The position numbers were made by a program, and so were the translations under genes. A DNA stretch of 64,000 nt from Pseudalkalibacillus salsuginis (GTDB taxonomy: Bacteria; Bacillota; Bacilli; Bacillales; Fictibacillaceae). The notes under the pieces were generated by a model. The model was not told where the DNA came from and did not search any database. It worked only from the letters and a program-made list of their open reading frames with translations. The DNA is taken from positions 186,001-250,000 of the forward strand of contig NZ_JAKJHW010000004.1 of NCBI RefSeq assembly GCF_021646685.1, read 5' to 3'. Below, piece by piece: positions 56,886-64,000 of the stretch; positions within the stretch are counted from its first letter, which is position 1, and each line of letters starts with the position of its first letter.

Positions 56886-56937
56886 TATAGAGTGTCCTTC
56901 CATCAGTGATAACCGTATGTCCGCTCTATAAGGACAC
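56886..56937 (+). promoter_or_regulatory. tdh leader with two overlapping stems
   Basis: TATAGAG (56886-56892) can pair with CTCTATA (56924-56930), and GTGTCCTT (56892-56899) with AAGGACAC (56930-56937); the two stems share bases at their joints, so they can be read as alternatives. It lies 75 bases before the tdh start; a TATAGT near 56853 might be a -10. No known riboswitch class is recognised. Confidence 0.35.
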
Positions 56938-57011
56938 ACCTTTACTGCTTAATGTTGTCATGATACAATTTCAGAGGGTAGTCTATTGTGGAATTAAAAG
57001 GAGTGTACACC

Positions 57012-58052
57012 GTGGAAGGAAAAATGAAAGCGATTATTAAGCACCATCGCGATAAAGGCGCTAAGCTCAAGATGGTAGATATCCCTCAAATAAAAAAAGA
57101 TGAAGCATTGATCAAAGTAAAGGCCACTTCCATTTGTGGTACAGACGTACATATTTATGCCTGGGACGAATGGTCAGCAAGCAGAGTTCATCCCCCTTAT
57201 ATATTTGGTCATGAGTTTGCAGGAGAAGTCGTAGAAGTTGGGGCTGAAGTTACCAACGTCAAAATTGGTGACTCCGTTTCTGCAGAGACCCATATCGTTT
57301 GTGGGGAATGCCCGCAATGCTTGACCGGGAATGCCCACATATGCCGGAATACAAAAATCATTGGTGTAGACATCGATGGATGTTTTGCAGAATACGTCGC
57401 ACTTCCAGCTAAAAATTTATGGGTAAATGACCCTGACCTGCCTATGGCTGTCGGTTCAGTGCAGGAACCAATGGGAAATGCTGTCCATACTATACTCGCT
57501 GGTGATGTTGCAGGCAGAACGGTAGCGGTTATCGGGTGCGGGCCGATTGGACTTATGGCTGTCGGTGTCGCAAAGGCTGCCGGTGCCTCCCAGGTGATCG
57601 CATATGATCTGAATGAATACCGCTTGAATCTTGCAAAAGAAATGGGTGCGACGACGACAGTCAATTCAAAAGAACAAGACCCTGTTGAAGTCACTATGAG
57701 ACTGACAGATGGAAACGGTGTCGAGGTTGTCTGTGAAATGTCTGGACATCCAGCAGCGATCGATCAGGGATTCAAGATGCTTACCAATGGTGGACGTATG
57801 TCGATTTTGAGTCTGCCTGTCAAACCTGTAGAAGTCGACATTACGAATGATATCGTGTTCAAGGGAATTACAGTCCAAGGGATCACAGGACGAAAAATGT
57901 TCGAAACGTGGCGCCAGGTAGCGGGACTCCTGGGGTCAGGGCAGGTGGATGTTGAAAAGATGATTACACATGAATTCCCGCTAGAAGATTTTGAAAAGGG
58001 CTTTGAATTGATGCTGCAAGGAAAATGTGGAAAAGTGGTATTGAAGCCTTAA
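57012..58052 (+). CDS. tdh: L-threonine 3-dehydrogenase
   Basis: Tdh oxidises threonine with NAD+ to 2-amino-3-ketobutyrate, the substrate of Kbl encoded next. The 346-residue zinc alcohol dehydrogenase-like protein has the catalytic zinc Cys and His in TSICGTDVH and FGHEFAGEVVEVG, the structural zinc cysteines in CGECPQCLTGNAHIC (about 92-106), and the Rossmann GCGPIGLMAVGVAKAAG (about 172-188). The GTG at 57012, seven bases after AAAAGGAG, gives the normal length; another GTG at 56988 is in frame and cannot be excluded. Confidence 0.94.
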   Translation: MEGKMKAIIKHHRDKGAKLKMVDIPQIKKDEALIKVKATSICGTDVHIYAWDEWSASRVHPPYIFGHEFAGEVVEVGAEVTNVKIGDSVSAETHIVCGECPQCLTGNAHICRNTKIIGVDIDGCFAEYVALPAKNLWVNDPDLPMAVGSVQEPMGNAVHTILAGDVAGRTVAVIGCGPIGLMAVGVAKAAGASQVIAYDLNEYRLNLAKEMGATTTVNSKEQDPVEVTMRLTDGNGVEVVCEMSGHPAAIDQGFKMLTNGGRMSILSLPVKPVEVDITNDIVFKGITVQGITGRKMFETWRQVAGLLGSGQVDVEKMITHEFPLEDFEKGFELMLQGKCGKVVLKP

Positions 58053-58106
58053 TAAGAGGTTTTCCATGAATTATTGCAATCATTATCATGATAGGAGGAA
58101 TGAGTA

Positions 58107-59282
58107 GTGAAAGGTTTTGAGTATCTGCAAAACGAACTTGATCAAATGAAGTCTGAAGGTGTATTCCGCGAATTGATCCCTTTAGAATCTGAACAAGGAG
58201 CAAGGGTCGTTATCAAAGGAAAAGAAGTCATCCAGTTATCATCCAACAACTATTTTGGCCTTACCGACCATCCGCGGATGAAGGAGGCTGCCATGGAAGC
58301 CGTTGAAAATTACGGAGTAGGGACAGGATCTGTCCGTACGATTGCGGGTACGTTAGCGATGCATGAAGAATATGAGAAAAAGCTCGCAGAATTCAAGCAT
58401 ACTGAAGCGGCTCTCGTTTTCCAATCCGGGTTCACGACGAACCAGGGTGTTCTATCATCCATCTTGACGAAGGAAGATGTCGTCATTTCAGATGAATTGA
58501 ACCATGCTTCGATCATCGATGGAATCCGTCTGACCAAAGCTGATAGAAAAATCTACAATCATGTCGATGTTGAAGATCTTGAGCGTGCCTTAAAAGAATC
58601 TTCCGATTACCGTGTCCGTCTCGTCGTAACAGATGGAGTGTTCTCTATGGACGGAAACATCGCACCGCTTCCTGAAATCGTGGAGCTTTGTGAAAAATAT
58701 GATGCGATCCTTATGGTGGATGATGCGCATTCAAGTGGTGTCCTTGGTCGAAACGGCCGTGGATCGATCGATCACTTTGACTTGAATGGGCGTGTACATA
58801 TCCAAGTCGGAACGCTCAGCAAGGCAATTGGAGTATTAGGCGGATATGTTGCAAGCACACAAGCATTAAGAGATTATCTCGTTCATAAAGGACGTCCATT
58901 CTTATTCAGCACATCCCATCCTCCAGCAGTGACAGCAGCATGCTCAGCCGCGATAGATGTCCTTTTAGAAGAACCAGAATTGATCGAAAAGCTATGGGAG
59001 AACGCAAAATTCTTCAAAGACGGTCTGAGGCAGCTTGGGTTTGATACTGGTAAAAGTGAAACACCGATCACCCCTGTTGTTGTAGGTGACGCGGCACTGG
59101 CTCATAAGCTTTCTGATAAACTATTCGAGTATGGCGTATTTGCCCAGGGGATCGGCTTCCCGACTGTAGCAAAAGGATCAGCTCGAGTACGTACTATCGT
59201 GACTGCACAGCATAGTAGGGAAGACTTGCAAGAAGCGCTTGACGCATTTGAAAAGGCTGGTAAAGAACTGAATATCATTTAA
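58107..59282 (+). CDS. kbl: Glycine C-acetyltransferase (2-amino-3-ketobutyrate CoA ligase)
   Basis: Kbl, a PLP enzyme of the alpha-oxoamine synthase family, cleaves 2-amino-3-ketobutyrate with CoA to glycine and acetyl-CoA. The 391-residue protein shows [12 protein letters not shown] (about 44-55), [15 protein letters not shown] (about 207-221) and the PLP-binding Lys in [14 protein letters not shown] (about residue 240). The start is GTG after TAGGAGG. With tdh it forms the threonine degradation operon, also present in this order in B. subtilis. Confidence 0.95.
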   Translation: MKGFEYLQNELDQMKSEGVFRELIPLESEQGARVVIKGKEVIQLSSNNYFGLTDHPRMKEAAMEAVENYGVGTGSVRTIAGTLAMHEEYEKKLAEFKHTEAALVFQSGFTTNQGVLSSILTKEDVVISDELNHASIIDGIRLTKADRKIYNHVDVEDLERALKESSDYRVRLVVTDGVFSMDGNIAPLPEIVELCEKYDAILMVDDAHSSGVLGRNGRGSIDHFDLNGRVHIQVGTLSKAIGVLGGYVASTQALRDYLVHKGRPFLFSTSHPPAVTAACSAAIDVLLEEPELIEKLWENAKFFKDGLRQLGFDTGKSETPITPVVVGDAALAHKLSDKLFEYGVFAQGIGFPTVAKGSARVRTIVTAQHSREDLQEALDAFEKAGKELNII

Positions 59283-59297
59283 TATTGGAAAACAAAA

Positions 59298-59411
59298 GGG
59301 CTGTCCCAAAACAATCGTGTCACACAACACCAATACAGCATTTTTATCAATACCACGCTTCCTCAAAATGTTGTTCAAAAAAGGTGAAGTCAGACACTTA
59401 TGGGACTGCCC
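59298..59411 (+). repeat. 114-bp inverted-repeat element, copy 1 (terminates kbl)
   Basis: Ends GGGCTGTCCCA and TGGGACTGCCC are 11-bp inverted repeats with one mismatch, followed by CTTTTTC, so it can act as a terminator. The interior carries AATCGTGTCA and GTGAAGTCAGACACTTA, shared with the copy at 61616. Confidence 0.85.
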
Positions 59412-59562
59412 CTTTTTCAGTATAAGTCCATCCAAAGCTCAAACCTGGTTGTGCAAGTTTTTTTCATGTGACTTGACTTTTCTGGCATCAATATCTTCTT
59501 TCAAATTCTCACCCATTTTCCTTGTAGTATACACTAATTGTATATTCGACTACTGATCTTCA
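59412..59562 (+). other. Spacer before the miaB promoter
   Basis: A/T-rich, no gene or strong structure seen. Confidence 0.4.
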
Positions 59563-59591
59563 TGGTCAAGCGTACCTGAATTTGTTATAAT
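59563..59591 (+). promoter_or_regulatory. Extended -10 promoter of miaB-ricA
   Basis: TGTTATAAT (59583-59591) is a perfect extended -10; TGGTCA at 59563-59568 with a 17-base spacer is a weak -35. It lies 79 bases before the start. Confidence 0.6.
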
Positions 59592-59669
59592 AAACTAGTT
59601 AACTACACAGATTATTAGGACCTTAAAGCGTTTATATAGAATTAGATTTTGAAGTAAGGAGTGAGAAGA

Positions 59670-61190
59670 TTGAAAAAGGATACCTCCGTAATCGAATCAC
59701 CGGAACATAAGAAAGAAGCAAAAGATTACTCGAAGTATTTTCAAACAACGTATCAGCCTCCATCCCTGAAGGATGCGAAACGCCGGGGAAAGGAAAAGAT
59801 CCAGTTTCATAAAGACTTTACGATAGATGATGACTTCAAAAATATCGGACAGGGGAAAAAGTTCTTGATCCGTACGTATGGTTGTCAAATGAATGAACAT
59901 GATACTGAAGTCATGGCAGGGATATTGACGGATATGGGATTCGAATCGACTACAGACACAAAGGATGCGGATGTCATCCTGCTCAATACGTGTGCAATTC
60001 GAGAAAATGCTGAAAACAAAGTATTTGGGGAGATCGGCCACTTGAAGCCGCTCAAGCTTGAAAAACCCGGCCTGATCCTCGGGATATGTGGTTGTATGTC
60101 CCAGGAAGAGTCTGTCGTCAATAAAATCATGCAAAAGCACCAGCATATCGATTTGATTTTCGGTACGCACAATATCCACCGACTTCCACAATTAATTAAA
60201 AATGCTGTCTTCAGTAAAGAGATGGTCATTGAAGTATGGTCGAAGGAAGGAGATATCGTTGAGAATCTTCCCAGAGTGCGTAAGGGGAATATCAAAGGAT
60301 GGGTCAATATCATGTATGGCTGCGATAAATTCTGTACCTATTGTATCGTCCCTTATACAAGAGGTAAGGAACGGAGCCGCCAGCCAGAAGATATCATTGA
60401 AGAAGTACGACATCTTGCAAGAAACGGTTACCAAGAAATCACTTTGCTTGGGCAGAATGTCAATGCATATGGAAAAGATTTTGATGATATGGAGTATGGG
60501 CTTGGAGACTTGATGGATGAGATACGTAAGATCGACATCCCGCGTGTCCGTTTCACAACAAGCCATCCACGGGATTTTGACGATCATCTTATTGATGTCC
60601 TGACAAAAGGCGGGAACCTTGTCGAGCATATCCATTTGCCTGTCCAACATGGAAGTTCTGATGTGTTGAAGTTGATGGCGCGTAAATATACAAGGGAACA
60701 CTATATGGAGCTTGTACAAAAGATCAAGAACAAGATTCCACAAGCTGTCTTTACGACAGATATCATCGTTGGGTTCCCGAACGAAACCGAAGAACAATTT
60801 GAAGAAACCTTGTCGCTTGTGAGAGAAGTTGAATACGATATGGCCTTCACATTTATCTATTCACCAAGGGACGGTACTCCTGCTGCGAAGATGGAGGACA
60901 ATGTACCGATGGAAGTGAAAAAAGAACGTCTTCAACGACTGAACAGCGTCATGAATGAAATCTTCCTTAAGAAGAACAAGGCATTGGATGGTCAGGTCGT
61001 GGAAGTATTGGTTGAAGGGGAAAGTAAAAAAGACCCTGATGTGCTGGCTGGTTATACCAGAACGAATAAACTGGTGCATTTCCGGGGACCGAAATCGTTG
61101 ATTGGTAAACTTGTCAATGTGAAAGTGACAGATCCTAAAACATGGAGTCTCAATGGTGAGCTTGTAGAAACGGCAGAGGTGAGGGTATAA
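59670..61190 (+). CDS. miaB: tRNA-2-methylthio-N6-dimethylallyladenosine synthase MiaB
   Basis: A radical-SAM methylthiotransferase adding the 2-methylthio group to i6A37 of tRNA. The 506-residue protein has a UPF0004 domain with cluster cysteines in YGCQMN, NTCAIRE and CGCMSQ (from about residue 70), the radical SAM triad [16 protein letters not shown] (about 217-232) and a C-terminal TRAM domain. TTG at 59670, eight bases after TAAGGAG, is preferred; GTG at 59661 overlaps the ribosome binding site. The modification depends in Bacillus on the RicA/RicF/RicT complex, and ricA overlaps its stop. Confidence 0.94.
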   Translation: MKKDTSVIESPEHKKEAKDYSKYFQTTYQPPSLKDAKRRGKEKIQFHKDFTIDDDFKNIGQGKKFLIRTYGCQMNEHDTEVMAGILTDMGFESTTDTKDADVILLNTCAIRENAENKVFGEIGHLKPLKLEKPGLILGICGCMSQEESVVNKIMQKHQHIDLIFGTHNIHRLPQLIKNAVFSKEMVIEVWSKEGDIVENLPRVRKGNIKGWVNIMYGCDKFCTYCIVPYTRGKERSRQPEDIIEEVRHLARNGYQEITLLGQNVNAYGKDFDDMEYGLGDLMDEIRKIDIPRVRFTTSHPRDFDDHLIDVLTKGGNLVEHIHLPVQHGSSDVLKLMARKYTREHYMELVQKIKNKIPQAVFTTDIIVGFPNETEEQFEETLSLVREVEYDMAFTFIYSPRDGTPAAKMEDNVPMEVKKERLQRLNSVMNEIFLKKNKALDGQVVEVLVEGESKKDPDVLAGYTRTNKLVHFRGPKSLIGKLVNVKVTDPKTWSLNGELVETAEVRV

Positions 61191-61609
61191 TGGCACACTA
61201 TACTAGGAAACAGGTTATTGAAAAAGCAGAAGAGCTGGCGAAAATGATCTCTTCGACAGAAGAAGTGGACTTCTTCAAAAAAGCGGAAGAAAAAATAAAC
61301 GAAAATGATAAAGTACAAAAGTTGATCGGTAAAATCAAAATGTATCAACAGGAAGCGGTCAACCTTCAGCACTATCAAAAGCACGAGGCGCTGAAAAGAG
61401 TGGAAGACAAGCTTGCGAGCCTTCATGCTGAAGTGGACGCCATTCCGATCGTAATGGAATTCAAGCAATCACAAACAGATGTGAACGACCTTTTACAGTT
61501 GATCACCTCCACGATTTCGAATACTGTAACGAATGAAATCATTCGTGAAACAGGCGGTGATCAGTTGAAGGGGATGACAGGATCAGCAGTCAAACATAAA
61601 CGATATTAA
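61190..61609 (+). CDS. ricA: RicA (YmcA), RNase Y-associated regulator
   Basis: A 139-residue all-helical YlbF/YmcA-family protein. With RicF (YlbF) and RicT (YaaT) it steers RNase Y cleavage and influences sporulation, competence and biofilm formation in B. subtilis. Conserved stretches are AKMISSTEEVDFFKKAEEKI, VNLQHYQKHEALKRVE and VNDLLQLITSTISNTVTNEI. The ATG shares a base with the miaB stop (TAATG). The protein contains no cysteine, whereas, as I recall, B. subtilis RicA has one near its C-terminus that helps hold an Fe-S cluster. cotE-mutSL do not follow. Confidence 0.93.
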   Translation: MAHYTRKQVIEKAEELAKMISSTEEVDFFKKAEEKINENDKVQKLIGKIKMYQQEAVNLQHYQKHEALKRVEDKLASLHAEVDAIPIVMEFKQSQTDVNDLLQLITSTISNTVTNEIIRETGGDQLKGMTGSAVKHKRY

Positions 61610-61615
61610 TACACG

Positions 61616-61728
61616 GAGCTGTCCCAAAGCAATCGTGTCAGACACACCAACACAACATTTTGTATTCATCACGATTTTTTACAAAATGTTGTTCGGAATG
61701 GTGAAGTCAGACACTTATGGGACAGCCC
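61616..61728 (+). repeat. 113-bp inverted-repeat element, copy 2 (after ricA)
   Basis: Ends GAGCTGTCCCA and TGGGACAGCCC pair with one mismatch; inside, ACATTTTGTA pairs perfectly with TACAAAATGT. T-rich sequence follows, so it can terminate miaB-ricA. Same orientation as the copy at 59298. Confidence 0.88.
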
Positions 61729-61799
61729 TTTCTTTTGATTCTAAAAAATCGTTGCTAATTGAATGCTGATAAGGAAATGAAAGCTGGAAATATTTAGAC

Positions 61800-61951
61800 C
61801 GCATCAGTCCTCTGTTGCGGTCGATACATTGATTTACATCTAATGTATGAGCCCACGAAGAACCGAACTTTGTTTGGGTCGATCCCCTCGTCAGCCTACC
61901 ATTAACCTAGTGACTAGGCGGGTGTTTCTGCTTTTCTTTCGTCCGCGGAAA
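61800..61951 (+). repeat. Copy of the 118-bp repeat family, long subtype, 5'-decayed
   Basis: Recognisable by CTCTGTTGCGGTCG, the insert with ATACATTGAT/ATCTAATGTAT and GAACCGAAC/GTTTGGGTC, CCCCTCGTCAGCC and the TTTCTGCTTTTCTTTCGTCC end. It fills the gap between ricA and the convergent genes. Confidence 0.7.
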
Positions 61952-61999
61952 GCCAAATTTGTAAAGCAACAATCTATACGAGATTACTTTCCAGAAAAT

Positions 62000-62470
62000 T
62001 CATGAAGCAGCATTGATGGACTGCTTCAATCGTTCAAACAGAAATTTCAAGACGACTGCCATCAGAAAATAGATGATAAAAGAATACATATGGCTCCAAT
62101 TCAGCTGCTCATAAAATCCCAAATGGATGAAAAGCGGTTCAATGATGAACGCCCCTGTTCCAGAGAGCAGGGAAGCAGCCAGAATGTAGCGCTTCCATGT
62201 ATGGACCATTTGATAGGTGATCATATAGCCGACTGGGAGAGCGGCATAATCCATCGGGACAAAATGGGGCACTTGATCGAACAATTTTTCATGGTATACC
62301 CACCATCCGTTATGGACTCCCATCGTATCGATGAAAATAGCAATGATCGAGACGAGTGATCCAAAAGTTAAGACTTCAAATATACGGGTTCGATCAAAAA
62401 CTTTCCACCATATTAACCAAGGAAGAATGAACAATAGCAAACTGATCAACTTTTGTATAAGGATATTCAT
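62000..62470 (-). CDS. Small multi-pass membrane protein, CBO0543-like (second of a pair)
   Basis: A 156-residue protein with four to five hydrophobic helices and aromatic-rich loops (VHNGWWVYHEKLFDQVPHFVPMDYAALPVGYM split across about 50-82). The pattern resembles the CBO0543-type membrane proteins often annotated in spore-forming Firmicutes, whose function is unknown. The start follows AGAAGGTGAG on the minus strand, 23 bases after the upstream gene, so it is last in the same operon as the gerC-like gene. Family assignment is from memory of the W/Y-rich pattern. Confidence 0.65.
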   Translation of the reverse strand: MNILIQKLISLLLFILPWLIWWKVFDRTRIFEVLTFGSLVSIIAIFIDTMGVHNGWWVYHEKLFDQVPHFVPMDYAALPVGYMITYQMVHTWKRYILAASLLSGTGAFIIEPLFIHLGFYEQLNWSHMYSFIIYFLMAVVLKFLFERLKQSINAAS

Positions 62471-62493
62471 AAGATAAGCTCACCTTCTGCTTG

Positions 62494-62991
62494 TCAGGAT
62501 AGGGAAATATTTAAAGAAAATATTAAAATGATAATAATGAAGAGTGAAATCAAATAGGAAAGTAGAGGCTTGACATAATGGAGCCGTAGCATCGGAAACA
62601 TCATACAAAGGAAGAGGAACGAGTAAAATAAATTCCAACCACGGAAGTATTCGATTTTTCCGAATGCATTTCCTAGGGCTTCAAATCCGATATAAATACC
62701 AACCCATTTTAAAATACGCAAAACCTTCCGGACTGTGGTCGTTGGATAGTTGCTTAAGTATAGAAGGACGGTGGCTGGGAAAATGACGAATAAATACAGC
62801 AACTCAGTTACGACGTAGGATATACCCATATCCGGTACGATCCGCCATAACAATTGATCCTTACAAAGGAAAAAATAGAGCAAATTCATGCTGATTAGAT
62901 AAAGGATCGTGGCATGATATTGACTCCAGTTCTTCCATTTTCCCTGTTTCCAGGTTGCAAATATGGATAGCAAAACCAGTGAGACATGCAT
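62494..62991 (-). CDS. Small multi-pass membrane protein, CBO0543-like (first of a pair)
   Basis: A 165-residue protein with about five membrane helices and the GNAFGKIEYFRGWN segment typical of the same CBO0543-like group as its neighbour; the two are distant paralogues in topology rather than close in sequence. It begins 34 bases after the gerC-like stop with AAGGGGGG as ribosome binding site. No function is known; position in a germination operon suggests a spore or envelope context, as inference only. Confidence 0.65.
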   Translation of the reverse strand: MHVSLVLLSIFATWKQGKWKNWSQYHATILYLISMNLLYFFLCKDQLLWRIVPDMGISYVVTELLYLFVIFPATVLLYLSNYPTTTVRKVLRILKWVGIYIGFEALGNAFGKIEYFRGWNLFYSFLFLCMMFPMLRLHYVKPLLSYLISLFIIIILIFSLNISLS

Positions 62992-63025
62992 GAAAAGCCC
63001 CCCTTATTACAAATCGTATTAACCA

Positions 63026-64000
63026 TCATGAAGTGATACCGGTTTCAAGGATTTCTACATTAACGTCAACCTCAATATCGGCTGATGGATAAATTTCTTT
63101 CCAGTGATCATAATCAAACCCGCGTACTCTGCTTTTTAGAACATTACCAAATCCGATCGGATCAATGTTCTTTTCCTTAAATTCTTCAAGCATATTCAAA
63201 CAATCTTCTTCCAGATCTTTTTCTAGCTTACCTTCAAGCTTTGTCAGGAATTTAGGATCCTGAGGTAATTTGAATCTTGTTGTTTCATTCAATATTCCAT
63301 CCAGGTTTATTTCAACTCGGAACTTTGGATCTTCCATTTTTCTAACGACATGATATTTAACCCCCGATCCGATGTTTTCAATGATGTAATCATGGTTTTC
63401 ATACTCGATCTTCCGATTCCCGCGTTTCATGTTTTCTTTCATGATTTTGAACACAAAACTATCCGAAAAAGGGACGGTATGGACAAATCTACCTTTTTTA
63501 AAAAAAGCGATCCCCTGGATGTCTATATGATCACTGTATCTCTTCAGCAACGGGAGAAAGCCGTCCATCCCTTCCGCATTATAAGCATATGAAAAGTCAT
63601 GCAGATTTGTTGTCGGGAAATTTTCCTCTATATTATTTTTTATTATCCCGTTGATATACCTTGCAGTCCGTTCACTTTCAGAGTACTCGGTTTCGATCAT
63701 ATTTTTTGAAGAACCATCGACTACAGCCAAATAGACCTCTCTTCCGATACTTGCATCTCTCAACAAATTGTCGAGTAGAAAGGAGATGTCATTTTCGGCA
63801 AGTTCTTCATTATAGAGATTAACTGTGACCTTTCCATGGATCAACGGTTTAGAGGACTTCCCTTGTAACTTGGCATGTATCTCTTTTAACGTTTCACCTG
63901 TAGCGGTAAAATACTTTTCTGATGTAGTGGAACCCGTTTCAAATCGACTGAACTCTGGCACTGAAACCGTTCCTCTGAACTTTTCCTCATCGATATAATC
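63026..64000 (-). CDS. Ger(x)C family spore germination lipoprotein, 5'-truncated by window edge
   Basis: The open frame runs off the end of the window; 324 residues are visible. It contains TATGETLKEIHAKLQGKSSKPLIHGK, where GerC proteins have the '(S/T)ATG.T..EA' pattern, an N-terminal domain segment with FLLDNLLRDASIGREVYLAV, and a long C-terminal GerC domain with KFRVEINLDGIL and LEKDLEEDCLNMLEEFKEKNIDPIGFGN. GerC proteins are lipoprotein subunits of nutrient germinant receptors in the spore inner membrane, encoded after gerA and gerB, which would lie beyond base 64000. The signal peptide is outside the window. Confidence 0.88.
   Translation of the reverse strand, partial: DYIDEEKFRGTVSVPEFSRFETGSTTSEKYFTATGETLKEIHAKLQGKSSKPLIHGKVTVNLYNEELAENDISFLLDNLLRDASIGREVYLAVVDGSSKNMIETEYSESERTARYINGIIKNNIEENFPTTNLHDFSYAYNAEGMDGFLPLLKRYSDHIDIQGIAFFKKGRFVHTVPFSDSFVFKIMKENMKRGNRKIEYENHDYIIENIGSGVKYHVVRKMEDPKFRVEINLDGILNETTRFKLPQDPKFLTKLEGKLEKDLEEDCLNMLEEFKEKNIDPIGFGNVLKSRVRGFDYDHWKEIYPSADIEVDVNVEILETGITS

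Overview
The window is a chromosomal core segment of an endospore-forming member of the Bacillaceae. This rests on Bacillus-type proteins throughout, the B. subtilis gene order from uppS to ymcA, Gram-positive polC, and sporulation genes (dpaA/dpaB, spoIIIE, spoVS, ymxH, a ger operon). It is not B. subtilis itself: rnjB, pbpX and ymfD/E are missing from their usual places, a nucleoside ABC transporter cluster lies after ymfC, korAB lies after spoVS, and cotE-mutSL does not follow ymcA. I do not assign a genus.

Layout, + strand unless stated. 1-5.8 kb: end of uppS, then cdsA, dxr, rseP, proS (isoprenoid, phospholipid, site-2 protease and tRNA charging). 5.9-10.2 kb: polC. 10.25-18.4 kb: the rimP-nusA-rnpM-rplGA-infB-ylxP-rbfA-truB-ribF-rpsO translation/transcription block, preceded by a promoter and a hairpin leader. 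18.5-23.2 kb: pnp, ylxY, mlpA. 23.4-28.8 kb: ymxH, dipicolinate synthase dpaAB (sigma-K-like promoter), then asd-dapG-dapA, which supply the aspartate-pathway precursor used by DpaAB. 29-32.6 kb: tepA, ylzJ, spoIIIE. 33-39 kb: ymfC regulator and the nupNOPQ-like nucleoside ABC transporter. 39.6-47.5 kb: ymfF, H, I, J, K, ymfM (rodZ-like), pgsA, cinA. 47.5-49 kb: recA, split by a 330-nt group I intron. 49.2-52.3 kb: rny, ymdB, spoVS. 52.9-61.6 kb: an M19 dipeptidase, korAB, tdh-kbl (threonine to glycine), miaB, ricA. 62-64 kb, minus strand: the 3' end of a gerC-type germination gene followed by two small membrane-protein genes.

The most notable item is the recA intron. P1, P2, P4, P7, P10 and the terminal G can be read directly, and splicing restores an intact 345-residue RecA across DNA-binding loop L2. 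The other unusual content is intergenic: a four-copy 118-bp tandem array with dispersed relatives, some carrying an extra structured insert; five 21-bp phased repeats between ymfH and ymfI; a pair of ~114-bp inverted-repeat elements bracketing miaB-ricA; and several long palindromes at operon joints.

Function and promoter calls come from reading motifs and remembered family features; no searches or folding programs were run.
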